Assembly: GCF_014633365.1 (NCBI RefSeq)
Contig: NC_068344.1
Span: forward strand, 20,723,669-20,787,668
Origin: Diospyros lotus
Taxonomy: Eukaryota > Streptophyta > Magnoliopsida > Ericales > Ebenaceae
DNA: 64,000 nt
Direction: 5' to 3'
Shown: positions 42,046 through 53,039 of the stretch, piece by piece
How the letters are laid out: the number at the start of each line of letters is the position of its first letter
How positions within the stretch are numbered: the stretch's first letter is position 1
Notes under the pieces: generated by a model
What the model was told of the DNA's origin: nothing
Database searches by the model: none
Seen by the model: the letters and a program-made list of their open reading frames with translations, nothing else
Position numbers and translations under genes: made by a program

Positions 42046-43336
42046 TGGTTGGACGTAAGGCAAACGACGTTAACTAAATGCACTTCTTGGGTGGCAACCC
42101 AAGTGTGGTTTAAGAACCATAATTAGATTTGTTCTCTATCCTTTTCCTTTATTCTTTGTGTGTTTTTAATCCATGCGTGTTTAGTTTTACTCTTCTTTGC
42201 ATGACAAGCTTACATTGGGGACAATGTAAGGTTTTAGTATGGGAGGGGCAGGGGGGGGAGGACTTAGGTTTCATTTTCATGGCTATTCTTTTTAATTTTC
42301 ATGCGTCATTATTAGTGTGTTTTGTGTGCTTGGATAATTCTTTCTCCTGAGAATTTTGGAGGTTATATTTGCTATAAGTTGTGATTGATTAAAAATGAGG
42401 ATTCAAGGTTGTTTTAGTTGAGATAACTTGCTACATAAGCGGATTTTATCATGGTTGATCAAGTTTGAGAGTGAGTATACAAATTTGGTACCCTTCAATT
42501 TTGTTGTTTTTATGGAAACATGATGAACTCTTGTGTGATTTATCTTTCGGCGTGATTCTTGAGTTAAAGTTGAGCAATATCTCATTAAATTGGATTATGC
42601 ACATTTGTATCATGGTAACATTGAAGTACATACATATGTCTTAAAAAATTTTGTGGATGATGTGTTTGGCATAAGTGGTGAATGTTGTACCATTCTTGAG
42701 ATTGTTCCCCGTACTTCTAGTCCTATATAAGGTTTAAGAAAATAAGGGGAATATGAACAAGATGGAGCATAAAATGCACTCGTTTATTTGCAAAAAAAAA
42801 AAAAAAAAAGGAAATATGAAGGAGATGGAGCATAAAATGCACTTGTTTATTTGCAAAAAAAAAAAACTCATTTTCTACCTTGTTTGTAGTAGGAGACAAA
42901 GGGATGATTTTAGGTTTGGTTAAGCATGAATCACTTATGTTAGTTGCAAATTCTATGAATCTAATTAAGAAGTGTGTATGGATATGCAAACATGATGTGA
43001 GTGTGCTTAGTTCTCTTTAGTTTGGTAGTGTTTTCCTTTTACTTATGAGCTCATGTTCAATTCAGAATTGCATGAGAAGGAGTTGTGTTTTGAAAATTTT
43101 GATTTTTAAATTTGTGGAAAAAATTTTAACGGATCTTGTTATGCTCGCTTTTGGATAAGAATGCAATGATAGAATAAGTTTATTTTGTCTTGTGATTTTC
43201 AACATGTCATGACATGTCTCTTATGTTCTTGATTTGTAGATATCATGTCATGGGTCGAGATTTTATGAGTTTGGGATTTCTTGATTTTGTTGTGAGCCTA
43301 ATTTTGCTTGAGGGCAAGCAGTGTGGGGGAATTTAA
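42046..43336 (+). other. Athila 3' non-coding region and polypurine tract
   Basis: No envelope-like frame is present. At 42,212-42,227 a hairpin ACATTG-GGGA-CAATGT occurs, a phrase often seen downstream of integrase in Athila-type elements. It is followed by a G-rich run (42,242-42,259). A ~62-bp unit ending in poly-A is duplicated at 42,749-42,862. The tract AAGCAGTGTGGGGGAATT at 43,317-43,333 is the likely polypurine tract before the 3' LTR. Confidence 0.7.
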
Positions 43337-44873
43337 TGAGTGCATAATTTCATATATTTATTTCCCTTATATATGGTCTTTTGGGTGAGCTTTATGTCTT
43401 ATTGTGCTGATTTATTCTTATTTTTATGGTTAAGGAAAATTTGGATAGGTTAGAATAAATTGGGCTTTTAGAAAATTTTAGCTTTTTAATATTTTGACCT
43501 TTTGGGTTTCTTATAGATTTTTGACCATGTTAGAGTTCAAGAACATGAATAAGGTTTTAAAGTTTTTATAGATAACTTCTTGGGCTTTCCAGAATGGTAT
43601 TATTTGTCTAAATTCGAGTTCGTTTGGGCCTTCAAACATTGCTTCAACGTTAGGGTCGAAAACTTGGGTCAAATCCTAATTGGATTAGAATTCTACACGA
43701 ACACTAAATCTTTGGAAGGATATAACTTGAGCTTCTGATGTCCAAATCGAGTGATTTAAAAGCTTAAATTCATCTACACATTCTGAACTTCAATTCATAA
43801 AGGGGTTAAAGCCCAAAAAGCTTTTTATCTAACCCAAAATGGGCTCATCAGTTATGAGAGTCTAGTAAGCCCTAATTCTTTGGCTAATTTGGATTCTTTA
43901 TTGGGGGCTATTTAAGGTCTTGCTATAAGCTCGAGAAGAGAGAACGTCCAAGAAGAAAAAGTGGTATAAAAGCACATCCAAGGGGAGGAAGAAGCATCAT
44001 TTTCATATTTTATCTTCTTTTTGTGTTCTTTCTCTCATTATGTTTAGCTAAACTTTGGTTTTTTGGTAGAAGGATATTTTGAAGCCATGGTGAAGAACAC
44101 TGTGAGATCTTTTTGAGATTATTTGCAATCTAATTTTCTCTTATATATTCATGTGTCTTTTAGTTTTAATGTTGATGATTGTGTGTTTAGATTGCATAGA
44201 TAGTCGCTATTCAATTATTGACGCACGATCAATTGCTAGCTTGAATACCACATCCGTAATTGTTTGGTCTTTCTTACATAAGTAGCAACTAGGGTTGATG
44301 ATTACGGACAAGTTTTCATTCAATTCCTAGAGAGTACATGTGCTGAATTAAATAAATAGAGCTTGTGTTTTTATTATTCAGATTTGGTCTTGTTTCCACA
44401 AAGTTTAATGCTGCCTTTGAATTAAATTCTAGAGAGCTTGTTCTAGGGTTGTTTGAAGGTAAGGGTTAATTGAAGAGCTTGTTTTAATTAACTAAGAAGT
44501 AAGGGAAACATTGAATGAATAGAGCTTTTGTTCTTTCTAAGGCTAAGTATTCAAGGAAAATTAGTAACTTTGGCATCAATGATCGGTGTCATAACCATTG
44601 GTGGATAAATCTCTTCTACCGAAAGCGTTTCTATTGATTACTTTAATCTTTTTACATTTTGATTTGCCTTATTAATTTAGAATAATAATTTCGTTTTTAG
44701 TTGTTTAGTTCCACATTTTAAACCCCCCCCCCCCCAATCGTTTCTTCTATTTATTTTAATTTTTCAAAGAAATAGATCCAACCAATCCCTATGGATACGA
44801 CCTTGCTCATTACTATCACAATTTACATTTTTAAGAGTAAGAATTTATTATTTGTTAGATTCGACACCCATCA
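43337..44873 (+). repeat. Athila 3' LTR
   Basis: 1,537 bp, TGAGTGCAT...GACACCCATCA. It differs from the 5' LTR by a short deletion at the start and by many substitutions. A C13 run interrupts it near 44,723-44,736. Confidence 0.9.
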
Positions 44874-46561
44874 CGCAACAAGGAGAAGCACAATGGCCGA
44901 TGGTCGATGGGAAGTGACCAGTAGGGGTGACGGTGATGGTCAATGGTTGCAGCCGAAAGAGTTAGGGCAACAAACGGCGGAAGGCAAAGGTTGAAATGGA
45001 ACCCAACAGTGACTTACAATGATGGTGTGACCTACAAACCCAATGGCAACTTGTGGTAACCCTGCTGGACGACAGCAGATCTGGAAGAGGGGCGACAGTG
45101 ACAACGACAGTAATGGAAGAAGTGAAGGAAAGATGGGAGAAGATAGCAATGAAGGAGAAGAGGTAACAGGGATAATGGATGTAAATATTGAAAATGCTTT
45201 AGGGAAAAATAATAAATTAGTCAGTCAACGTAATAAACTAGTACCAGTATTTTTGCAAAAGCCGGGAGGGGCACTAGCTTTTTTCAAACGCTATTGTAGT
45301 AGCATTTAAGTTACATAGATTTTAAACTATTTGGTGTTACCAAACACTTAAGAGAAAAATGCTACATAGCTTATAAGCTGAAGAAGCAGCTTATAAGCAG
45401 TCAAACTACTTAGCCAAACACCCTCTTAGGATGGTCGATCTTTATCCGGCGCATGGCATTCTTCAGCAACTCTCTTTGCTGTAATCAACTCTTCTCTCTC
45501 TCTAACTAGCGAACACTTGCAGCCAATGGGGTTCAATTTGCAGGGATTCGATTCCTCTGCAAATCAAATGCACTGTAAAGAAATTGCAACTAGTTGGATT
45601 TAATTTATAGAGAAATCAAACCCAATAATTTTGACGTCTAATTTGCAAATGTAAATGAAGAATGATGGGAAGATTCATCGAGAGACAGAGCAAACAAAAA
45701 TTATGAAAAATGATAGTAGAAGACACTAAGGAGGAAGAAGAAAACTCAGGTAATATTTTCTCTTTTTTGTGTTTTCGTTTACACCCATACCTCAACTTTT
45801 ATAAACTCAAAAATTATTCTAATAGAAAGTTAACAATTTAATAACAACCTAACTAATTAGTTAAACCCAAAATAATGACCATAACAAACTAATTAACTAA
45901 AATCAGTTAATCACAACAATCAAATGCATCACAAGAAGATAAAGAGCAAAGGATAGAGAAAATGTTGTTATTAAAATACAACAATTGAAATTTGTAATGC
46001 AGGAGTGCTTAGATCATGGTAAAGCAAGGTGAATAACTAGTAGATGTCCACTTATGGAAACAGGTTGTGCATGGATTTGTTGTCTGGGAGGAAGGAAGTG
46101 AATTGTTCGAGAGAGCTCTTGTTGTCCAAGAGAACTACACACACGAAACAAGATTAGAAGTCATGCGGGAATTCCTTTCTCGTGCATGCCCTCGATACTT
46201 AAAGTTAGTATGGGAATAAAATAATTATCCGAAAGAAGAGATAGTTGCTCCTTCGAATAGTCAAGTAATTAGATTGTGCAGGAAATATGATTGGTAAAAA
46301 TGTGCCAAAACAACCCTCTCTTGAAGTGAGAAAAAGGCGTATTTATACCCATTTTTACCATAAATGTCAAAGGGGGACACATATCACATCGATGCAAGAT
46401 AGCTGTCCTGGGTTAATTAGCTCGGATGGGGTTAAGAGGAATCCCCTTCCTCCCTCCTCGAAGGGCTTAGTAGCCTATAGAGTCCTCCGAGAAAAGGAAG
46501 GCCTTGAGGTAGGCTGCTATGGCTAGAGCAATATAGTGAGATATTAATTTCTACGTGATTT
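44874..46561. other. Flank right of Athila with hairpin MITE-like sequence; no gene supported
   Basis: 44,874-45,310 is GC-richer, with short frames and no domain. 45,325-45,440 resembles the end of a hAT-like MITE (AAACACCCTCTTAGG). 46,000-46,560 has LTR-like traits on the minus strand, with a TATA-like GTATAAATACGCC near 46,338-46,350, but no boundary was found. Confidence 0.35.
45369..45398. repeat. Perfect 12-bp inverted repeat with 6-base loop
   Basis: GCTTATAAGCTG - AAGAAG - CAGCTTATAAGC. The arms are exactly complementary, and each arm itself contains the palindrome GCTTATAAGC. It lies in the MITE-like end sequence. Confidence 0.8.
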
Positions 46562-46990
46562 TGTTGGGTTGGCATAATGAATGGCACTACACACCCAAAA
46601 AGGGGGGTGAATTGGGTGTTTGTAAAATTTAAAATTTTGTGGAGTTTTTCAAACATAAATATGAAAACAATGAAACACAACTAAAAGAATCAACAAAATA
46701 TACTAGAGACACAAGCGATTTAGCTCAAATCTAGTATATTCCACTACCTTATCTCCCTACTAAAGATTTCAAACAATCCACTAAACCTCCTACTTAACCA
46801 AGTAAGCCCTCTAGCATAAACCATTTGGAAATACAAATCTCCTACCAAAACCCAGTAAGCCCTCTAGCTCACAAGCTAAGCAACATAAGAACGATATATA
46901 AAGAGAGGATCTGAGAGTAGGCACTCTCAATTGCAATGATCTCTCAAAAAAAAAAAAAAATACAAAGGCTAAAGCAAATATTATAAATGA
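46562..46990 (-). repeat. Left end of a truncated Sirevirus-like LTR
   Basis: TGTTGGGTTGGC at the edge is followed by AAAAAGGGGGGTGAATTGGG. Blocks shared with 12,810-14,061 follow: TCCACTA, CTCCTACTTAACCAAGTAAG with CCCTCTAG, and CAATGATCTCTCAA. The right part gives way to the Tat LTR, so it is truncated or was overrun by the later insertion. The join is approximate. Confidence 0.5.
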
Positions 46991-47170
46991 TATTTATAGT
47001 GTTATACAACTCAAAATGGGGGAATTCGAGAAACTTTTTTCAGTCAAAGGAGCAATCTCTTCAAAGAATGAGTTCTTTTGGGGTAAGATTTTCTTGGGAG
47101 AAATATTCTATCAGGAAAGACGTTTCTTTCAGGAGAAAGGCATTTTCCATTGGGCAGAATAATCAACGGT

Positions 47171-47318
47171 TGTGATCTTTTCTAGAGAAAGCATCTTTCC
47201 AAACTGTTGTGATCCTTTCTGAAGAGAGCTTCTCTCCGAGCGACATAAAATCCTTTCTAGAGAAAGCTTCTCTTCAGACTGTTGTGATCCTTTCCGGAAG
47301 AGAGCTTCTCTCCGGAAA
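47171..47318 (+). repeat. ~37-bp tandem repeat carrying CTTTCTAGAGAAAG palindromes
   Basis: Four units in register (TCC/TCT of the unit at about 47,176, 47,213, 47,251 and 47,288) read TGTGATCCTTTCTAGAGAAA then GCTTCTCTCC. Each holds a dyad such as CTTTCTAGAGAAAG or GAGAGCTTCTCTC. The array ends about 90 bases before the TATA box. Related CTTTC..GAGA words recur at 47,790-47,930. Confidence 0.8.
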
Positions 47319-47408
47319 ATAGAGCCTGAGTGAATGTAAGGCACATGTCCACTCGAGATCTAGGGGATGTGTCCCACATGTCCCTTTGATATCCTTTGGA
47401 ATTGCACC

Positions 47409-47419
47409 CTATAAATACC
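47409..47419 (+). promoter_or_regulatory. TATA box of the Tat LTR
   Basis: CTATAAATACC, preceded by the 37-bp motif array. A transcript would run into gag. Confidence 0.55.
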
Positions 47420-48030
47420 TAGCTACAGGACTCAGAAAATGTCCTTTTCTCCACATCCGATAAACTAGAGACACTTAGAGCACCCTTACTATTTTCTTAC
47501 AAGGATTACTTACTTTTAATACCGACTTAAGCATCGGACGGTCTTCACGGGTGAACATTCCCTCAAGCCTTTTAACCCTCTTTGTTGGTATCAACAATAA
47601 CACGGAAAGGACTAACCATAGTACTAATCTTTCCTAAGAGACCCCCAGCTCTCTTCGAAAGCCGACAACACCTTCCTGAAAGAACCTCATTCTTCTAAGA
47701 AGCCGTCTTCATCTTTCTCAAAAGAATCCCATCTCTTCCCAAAAGCCTTGTCAGACACGCCCATTTTTTAAGGATATTCTTTCCAGAATCTAGTCCTTTC
47801 GGGAGACACATTTCTCTTTGGAGACTCATTTCTTTCAGACATCATCATCTCTTTCCAAAACTTCATTTCTTTTCAGAGTCTCAATCCTTTCTAGAGACAC
47901 ATTTCTCTTCGAAAACTTGTTTCTTTCGAGAGACTTTGGGAACTCATTCCACGTTCCAAACAAGCATTGTCAAGCTAGAGATTGTTCCCACTTTACAAAT
48001 CTTGATTGTTGTACTTTAATGATAACAATT

Positions 48031-48047
48031 TGGAGCCATCTGTGGGA
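48031..48047 (+). other. Primer-binding site of the second Tat element
   Basis: TGGAGCCATCTGTGGGA, close to the TGGCGCCGTCTGTGGGA type of plant Tat elements, three bases after the LTR end. Confidence 0.75.
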
Positions 48048-48071
48048 AACTATAACTAAAAGAAACACAAG

Positions 48072-49905
48072 ATGATAAGAATGACAAGATCGGTCGGTTT
48101 GAGCATCCACCTAATCAAACACGAAGAAGCACTCGAAGACGGACTAGTGCCACGGGCGACCCTAGCCAAGTATATGCCTCGCCACCCCACTCTTCTGAAG
48201 CCATTATAAATGAAGAAGTCCATTCTCAAGATTTCCCTCATTTTAGGGAAAACCTGATCACTCGAACGGAGGAGCAAAGGGCCATTTGAGCAAGGAGAAC
48301 TGCACCTTGCTGAACTTGAGGGGCACATCACAACACAGGGATGCCCCTTTCTACCTGTGGCACCGATAATCCAGGAGTAAAATTCCCTTGGGCAGTCCTC
48401 GATCCTGAGGAGAAACCCAGTGGCTACTACGGGCCATCCTGGATCTTCGAGGATAGCACCACAAACAATCTTGTTGATAGACTATGAACAACTTAGACAA
48501 AACTACGAGGAGCTAAAATGAATAAATGATGAACTTCAATGAAGAAATGACGTGCGTAAGATGCAAAGGATAACCTTCTTGTTACATGAGATGATGCTCG
48601 ATATCTAACTACCCTACGTGGGATCCTCGACCATGGAAGGAGGGAGTCAGCCTTCTCACGTTGGTCAACAAAGGGTAACTCAACATAGTGTGAGAATGGA
48701 GATGTCCTGACCAAACAATTAAGCCTCGGGTCAAACAAACTCTCAAGTTGAGAGTAGCTGACGGTCCAGGAAATCATCCATGTACGAAGAAACTGCTAAA
48801 AGCACCACATCTAGAGCCCTTTACATACCTCCTCCACTGAAAGAAGATGCATAGCTAGAGTCACTCAGGGATGCAAACATGAAGTGAATCATTGAGGAGG
48901 TGCTAGAGTAATAAATGCCCCTATGGAAGCATTTTCAAAGGGATTCCCCTTGTCCGATGAATTCTTGCGATAACCAGTACAACCAGGGTTTAAATTGCCT
49001 CAGCTATCAATGTATTTTGGGAGGGAAGACCCTGAGCAGCATATGCATCATTTCGTGGTAGTGGTCGTATTGCAAGGGTGGAATGAAGTTACCGAATGCT
49101 GAGCTATTCCCTTTTCCCTAGCTGGGCAAGCCCATCAGTGGTTCATCGAGTTACTAGTTGACCACATTGGTTTGTTTTAGCAGCTAAAGAAAGATTTCTT
49201 GGAAGCGTTTACCGCTAACATTTCAAAAAAGAAGAATGATATGTATCTGATGAGTCTATAACAAAAGCCAAGTGAGCCTCTGAAACAATATGTGGACCAT
49301 TTTCGAAGTGTAGCACAAGAAGTGAAGGATCTCCCAATTAGCCTAGCAGCTTCTACCCTGCTTCATGGGACCACTTTCACTCCCTTAAGAGGGTCCTTGG
49401 CCTTTGCCTAACTCACCCCGATGACAGAAATGTTCACTCAAGCACATAGTATAGATGGAAATTTTAAGGTTATATGAAGCCAAGAAAAGAACAAGGCAAA
49501 ACAACATAAGGTCTAGTGAAGTGGAAAAAATGCTAAGATGGGAGGAACCCTCAAAACTTCACTCCCCTTAACCAGCCAAGGGTTGCCATCCTCTCATCAA
49601 TAACACACACTGGTTTAATCAGCTTCCCTTCACTCTCAAGCCAACCTTTGGGAAATAATATAGATGCTTTCTGTAAGTTCCATGAATGTGTGGGACACAC
49701 TACTGATCGATGTCGGGAGCTGCTTAATTAGATTGAACAATTGATCAGACAGGGGAAATTGGATAGGTTTTTGCTTGATAAGCCCAAACTACAACCCGGT
49801 AGGGGGCAAGAGCAGAGACAACAAGATCCCAAGTGAGAGAAGGAAAGAAACCAAAGGAGGAACAAGGAAACACCGTCTTTTGAGGAAATGACAATGAGCC
49901 CACAA
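48072..49905 (+). pseudogene. Tat gag, heavily mutated
   Basis: ATG at 48,072 (MIRMTRSVG). The retrotransposon gag domain is recognisable at 48,990-49,420: KLPQLSMYFGREDPEQHMHHF-type residues, HQWFIELLVDHIG, and LKKDFLEAFTAN, then VDHFRSVAQEVKDLPISLA. A Tat-type zinc-knuckle region near 49,672-49,770 reads CKFHECVGHTTDRC followed by IEQLIRQGKLDRFL. Many stops and frame changes occur. The protein would package element RNA in an intact relative. This copy cannot do so. Confidence 0.75.
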
Positions 49906-50345
49906 TGTAAAGAATCCACGTTATCTCTAGGGGCGAGAACTTATTGGTGGATTCCTTAGTAGTGCAGAAAACATACGCTCGCCAAGCATTAAACGTGGAT
50001 TTTGTGGTAAAAATAAAAAAAAAAGATGAAGATTCATTCACATTCACCCTGTTTGACTAGGGAAATGTAACGAGGCCCCATGATGACCCCTTAGTAATCT
50101 CAGTCATGATTGCTAAGCACCCGATCGAGTGAATTCTAGTAGATAGTGGAAGCTTGGTTGACCTCCTATATTGGAATTGCTTTGAGAAGATGTGCATCAC
50201 TCATGATCGATTGAAAGTTGTGTTATCTCCTCTATATACTTTACTAGAGAGGCAGTCCCGATGGTGGGGTCCATACAATTGCCCATCACATTGGGGATCC
50301 ATCCCTAGGTTGCCACATGATAGGTTAACTTCATGGTAGTGTGGA
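49906..50345 (+). pseudogene. Tat protease
   Basis: VTRPHDDPLVISVMIA, then the catalytic VDSGS (codons at 50,139-50,153), VDLLYWNCFEKM and a decayed remainder. Stops include TAG at 50,058 (Trp TGG expected) and TGA near 50,130 (a sense codon in relatives). The D-S-G core is intact but the frame is not. Confidence 0.7.
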
Positions 50346-50620
50346 TGCACTCATCGGCTTACAATGTGATCTTAGGATGGTTCCTCATTAACAATATGAA
50401 AGTAGTAATCTCCCTAGGATACTTACTAATGAAGTTTCCCATGCCTCATGGGGTCGGCCAAGTTAGATGTGATAAGAAGAAAGCAAATTTCTGCTATGTT
50501 AACTCCACATAAAACAACAAAGGGAAAGAAAATGTGCCCTCCAACGAAAACACTGATGAACAATGGGAAAACTCTCAACAATGCTAAACCATAGCCTATT
50601 GAAACTTGTAGCTGATTCCT

Positions 50621-51560
50621 TTGCAAGATAACGACAAGAAGCGGCTAGTATATGTGGGGAGCCAACTAGCTGGTAAAGAAAAGGACAAGATCCTTGAGTG
50701 CCTCAGGTCTTATGCTGACATATTCAAATGGGCCCCCTTCAATATGCTTAGGATTGACCCTAAAATCATTTCCCACCATCTAAACATCTACCTGGGGGCT
50801 TGACTGGTAAAGCAGAAGAAGAGGCCCATTACTCCATAACGTCTTAAATATCTAGAAGAAGAAGTGGACAAGCCCCTAGAGGTAGGGTTTATCCAAGAAG
50901 TGCAATACCCTAATTGGCTAGCTAATGTGGTGATGATCAAGAAAGCTAATGGGAAATGACAGGTATGTGTTGACTTTATAGATCTTAACAAGGCATTCCC
51001 TAAAAATTCCTATCCTCTCCCCTGGATTAATCACTTGGTTGACAAGACTTCGGGGTATGCCATGTTGAGCTTCCTTGATGCTTTTTCTAGTTACCATTAG
51101 ATCAATATGTATCTGCCAGATGCCAAAAATACGGCTTTCATCACAAAAAATGGGACTTATTGTTATAAGGTGATGCCATTTGAGCTAAAGAATGCAGGGA
51201 AAACTTACCAACCCATGGTGAACAAGGTCCTCAAGGATTTGCTGGGGGATGTAATGGAATCCTATCTTGATGAAATGATTTTTGAAAGCAAACAAGGGGA
51301 GTCACATGCCAAAAAGTTGGCAAAGGTCTTTGCAATCCTTTAAGAAAACAAAATGCGTTTGAACCCCTAGCAAATGCGCTTTCAAAGTTTGGTCAAGAAA
51401 GTTTCAGGGATATATGATCACTCATTGGGGGATAGAAGCCAATCCAGAAAAGGTCCAAGTAGTGATTGATATGCAATCTCCTATGTCTGTAAAGGAAGTC
51501 CGGCGATTGATGAGACGCTTGGCTACTTTGGGGCGATTCTGGTCCAAGTTAGCTGAGCGA
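50621..51560 (+). pseudogene. Tat reverse transcriptase
   Basis: The pre-RT region reads GKEKDKILECLRSYADIFKW and MLRIDPKIISHHLN. RT core phrases are NTAFITKNGTYCYKVMPFEL, then VNKVLKDLLG, and the catalytic box. The box reads YLDE (51,263-51,274) instead of YxDD, so a metal-binding Asp is changed to Glu. In-frame stops and frameshifts occur through 50,800-51,100. Non-functional. Confidence 0.8.
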
Positions 51561-52289
51561 AGGCCTTTGGAGCCCTAAAAGAGGGAAATAATTTCCATTG
51601 GACAGAGGAATGTGAGAAAGCATTCTAGGAGTTGAAAGCATACCTAAAGGAGATACCATTGTTGACACGGTCGGAACTGGTGGAACCCCTTTATCTATAC
51701 TTGGGGGTCAGCCATTACGCAATCAGTGTTGTTTTGGTTAAACGAGCAGAGCAAATCGATTAGCTGATTTATTATGTAAGCAAGGTACTATAGGGGGAGG
51801 AATTACGCTACCCATATGCTGAAAAGGTGGCGCTAGCACTAGTCACAACAACAAGAAAGCTGAGGCCCTACTTCCAAGCCCATCTAGTGATTGTTTTAAC
51901 CTATCAACCCCTACGACAAATCCTGCAGAAACCAGATTGTTCAGGGAGCTTAACCAAGTGGGCCATCGAGCTAAGTGAGTATGACATCAACTTTGAACCG
52001 AGGAAAGCTATCAAGGGGCAAGACCCCGCAGACTTCATTGTTGAGTGCACTCATGCTCCTATGTAAGAAAGTACCCCCCTCCAGCAGAGTGGCTACTTTT
52101 TGTCGACTGGGTGGCAAGCTCCAAAGGCAGTGGGGCTGGGGTTGTATTGATCTCACCCAAAGAAGAAATTCTAGAAAATTCCCTCTACTTCACCTTTCCC
52201 AGTTCAAACAATACAGTTAAGTATGAAGCTCTCCTCGCCAGCATGAGACTAGCAAAGAAATTGGAAGTAGCGAACTTGATTGCTCATAG
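51561..52289 (+). pseudogene. Tat RNase H, connection and first half of the additional RNase H
   Basis: The ordinary RNase H region (FHWTEECEKAF, GVSHYAISVVLV and RYPYAEKVALALV) leads into the connection (LTKWAIELSEYDINFEPRKA, then DFIVE). The additional RNase H of Tat elements begins with WLLFVDW, KGSGAGVVLISP and VKYEALLASM. It is cut at 52,287-52,289 (TAG) by the CACTA-like element and resumes at 60,171. Confidence 0.8.
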
Positions 52290-53039
52290 CACTACAAAAA
52301 ATCAAAATTTTAGCAACGAATTTAGTAGGGGTATCTTTCCGTCGCTAAAAAAAGCATTGCTGAAATTTAGCGACAGATTTTTTTTAACAACAGAATCAGT
52401 GACGGGTATAACCCCAACCCCCACCCATCGTTGATCTCATTGAATTTAGCGACGGAATTTTTGTCGCTAAATTTAGCGCATGCCCGCAAAAATCAACATG
52501 CGCCGACCTCCCCTCATGCGCGCACCGTGTGGCAACATTGGGATAATAATCCCAACAATAATCCCAAGCGTTGCCCCTTAAAATCGAACCCCCAACCTCT
52601 AAAGACCAAGCACTTATATGCGCACACGCGAGTCAGCCGATCTTGAAGCCTCCTTGACTATTAATGTGCATAAATTATATTTATAGTATTTTCTTCTAAA
52701 CTTTCCAGAATTATATTTACACTCCAAAATTTTTCAAACTTATTTAATGAATATTAATTTTAATATCAATGTTAGTAGAGAAAAAAAATATTAATTTTAA
52801 TTTTAACATTTATTAATTGTATTTCATTACTAATTCAAATAAAAGTTTATAAATTATTATATTACTAGCAAAAAATTATGTTCTTAATTTTATTTTAATT
52901 TGTAATTTCATATTTTATTAATTTTTCAACTTAACGATGAAATTTTCAATCATTAATTTTGAATTTAATTGGAATTTTTATAAATTCTACATTTAACTAT
53001 GAAAAATTTTGTTATCAAATCAAATTTTTAATTTTTCTT

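Larger units (their letters stand above)
35136..44873 (+). mobile_element. Athila-lineage Ty3/gypsy element, internally deleted, with nested solo LTR
   Basis: Two ~1.54 kb LTRs frame a PBS, gag, protease, an integrase C-terminal end and a long non-coding 3' region. The RT, RNase H and integrase core are absent. A 2,760-bp Tekay-like solo LTR is inserted between gag and protease. Removing it leaves an Athila internal region of about 3.9 kb. The flanks (TATAG and CGCAA) do not match, so no target duplication was found. LTR divergence looks close to 10% by eye, so this is an old insertion. Confidence 0.85.
46991..48027 (+). repeat. 5' LTR of the second Tat element
   Basis: The right edge is defined by ..GATAACA followed three bases later by the PBS. 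It holds a TATA box (CTATAAATACC, 47,409-47,419). It also has a Tat-typical ACTTAAGCATCGGACGGTC (47,524-47,542) and two regions of short palindromic motifs, one upstream and one downstream of the TATA. The left edge is uncertain, because the Sirevirus-like LTR fragment adjoins it. Confidence 0.65.

Noticed and set aside
35136..44873. Athila element with an envelope-like gene
   Set aside because: The region 42,046-43,336 has no long frame; only non-coding 3' sequence is present.
46287..46526. 79-codon plus-strand frame
   Set aside because: No domain; overlaps LTR-like sequence with a minus-strand TATA.
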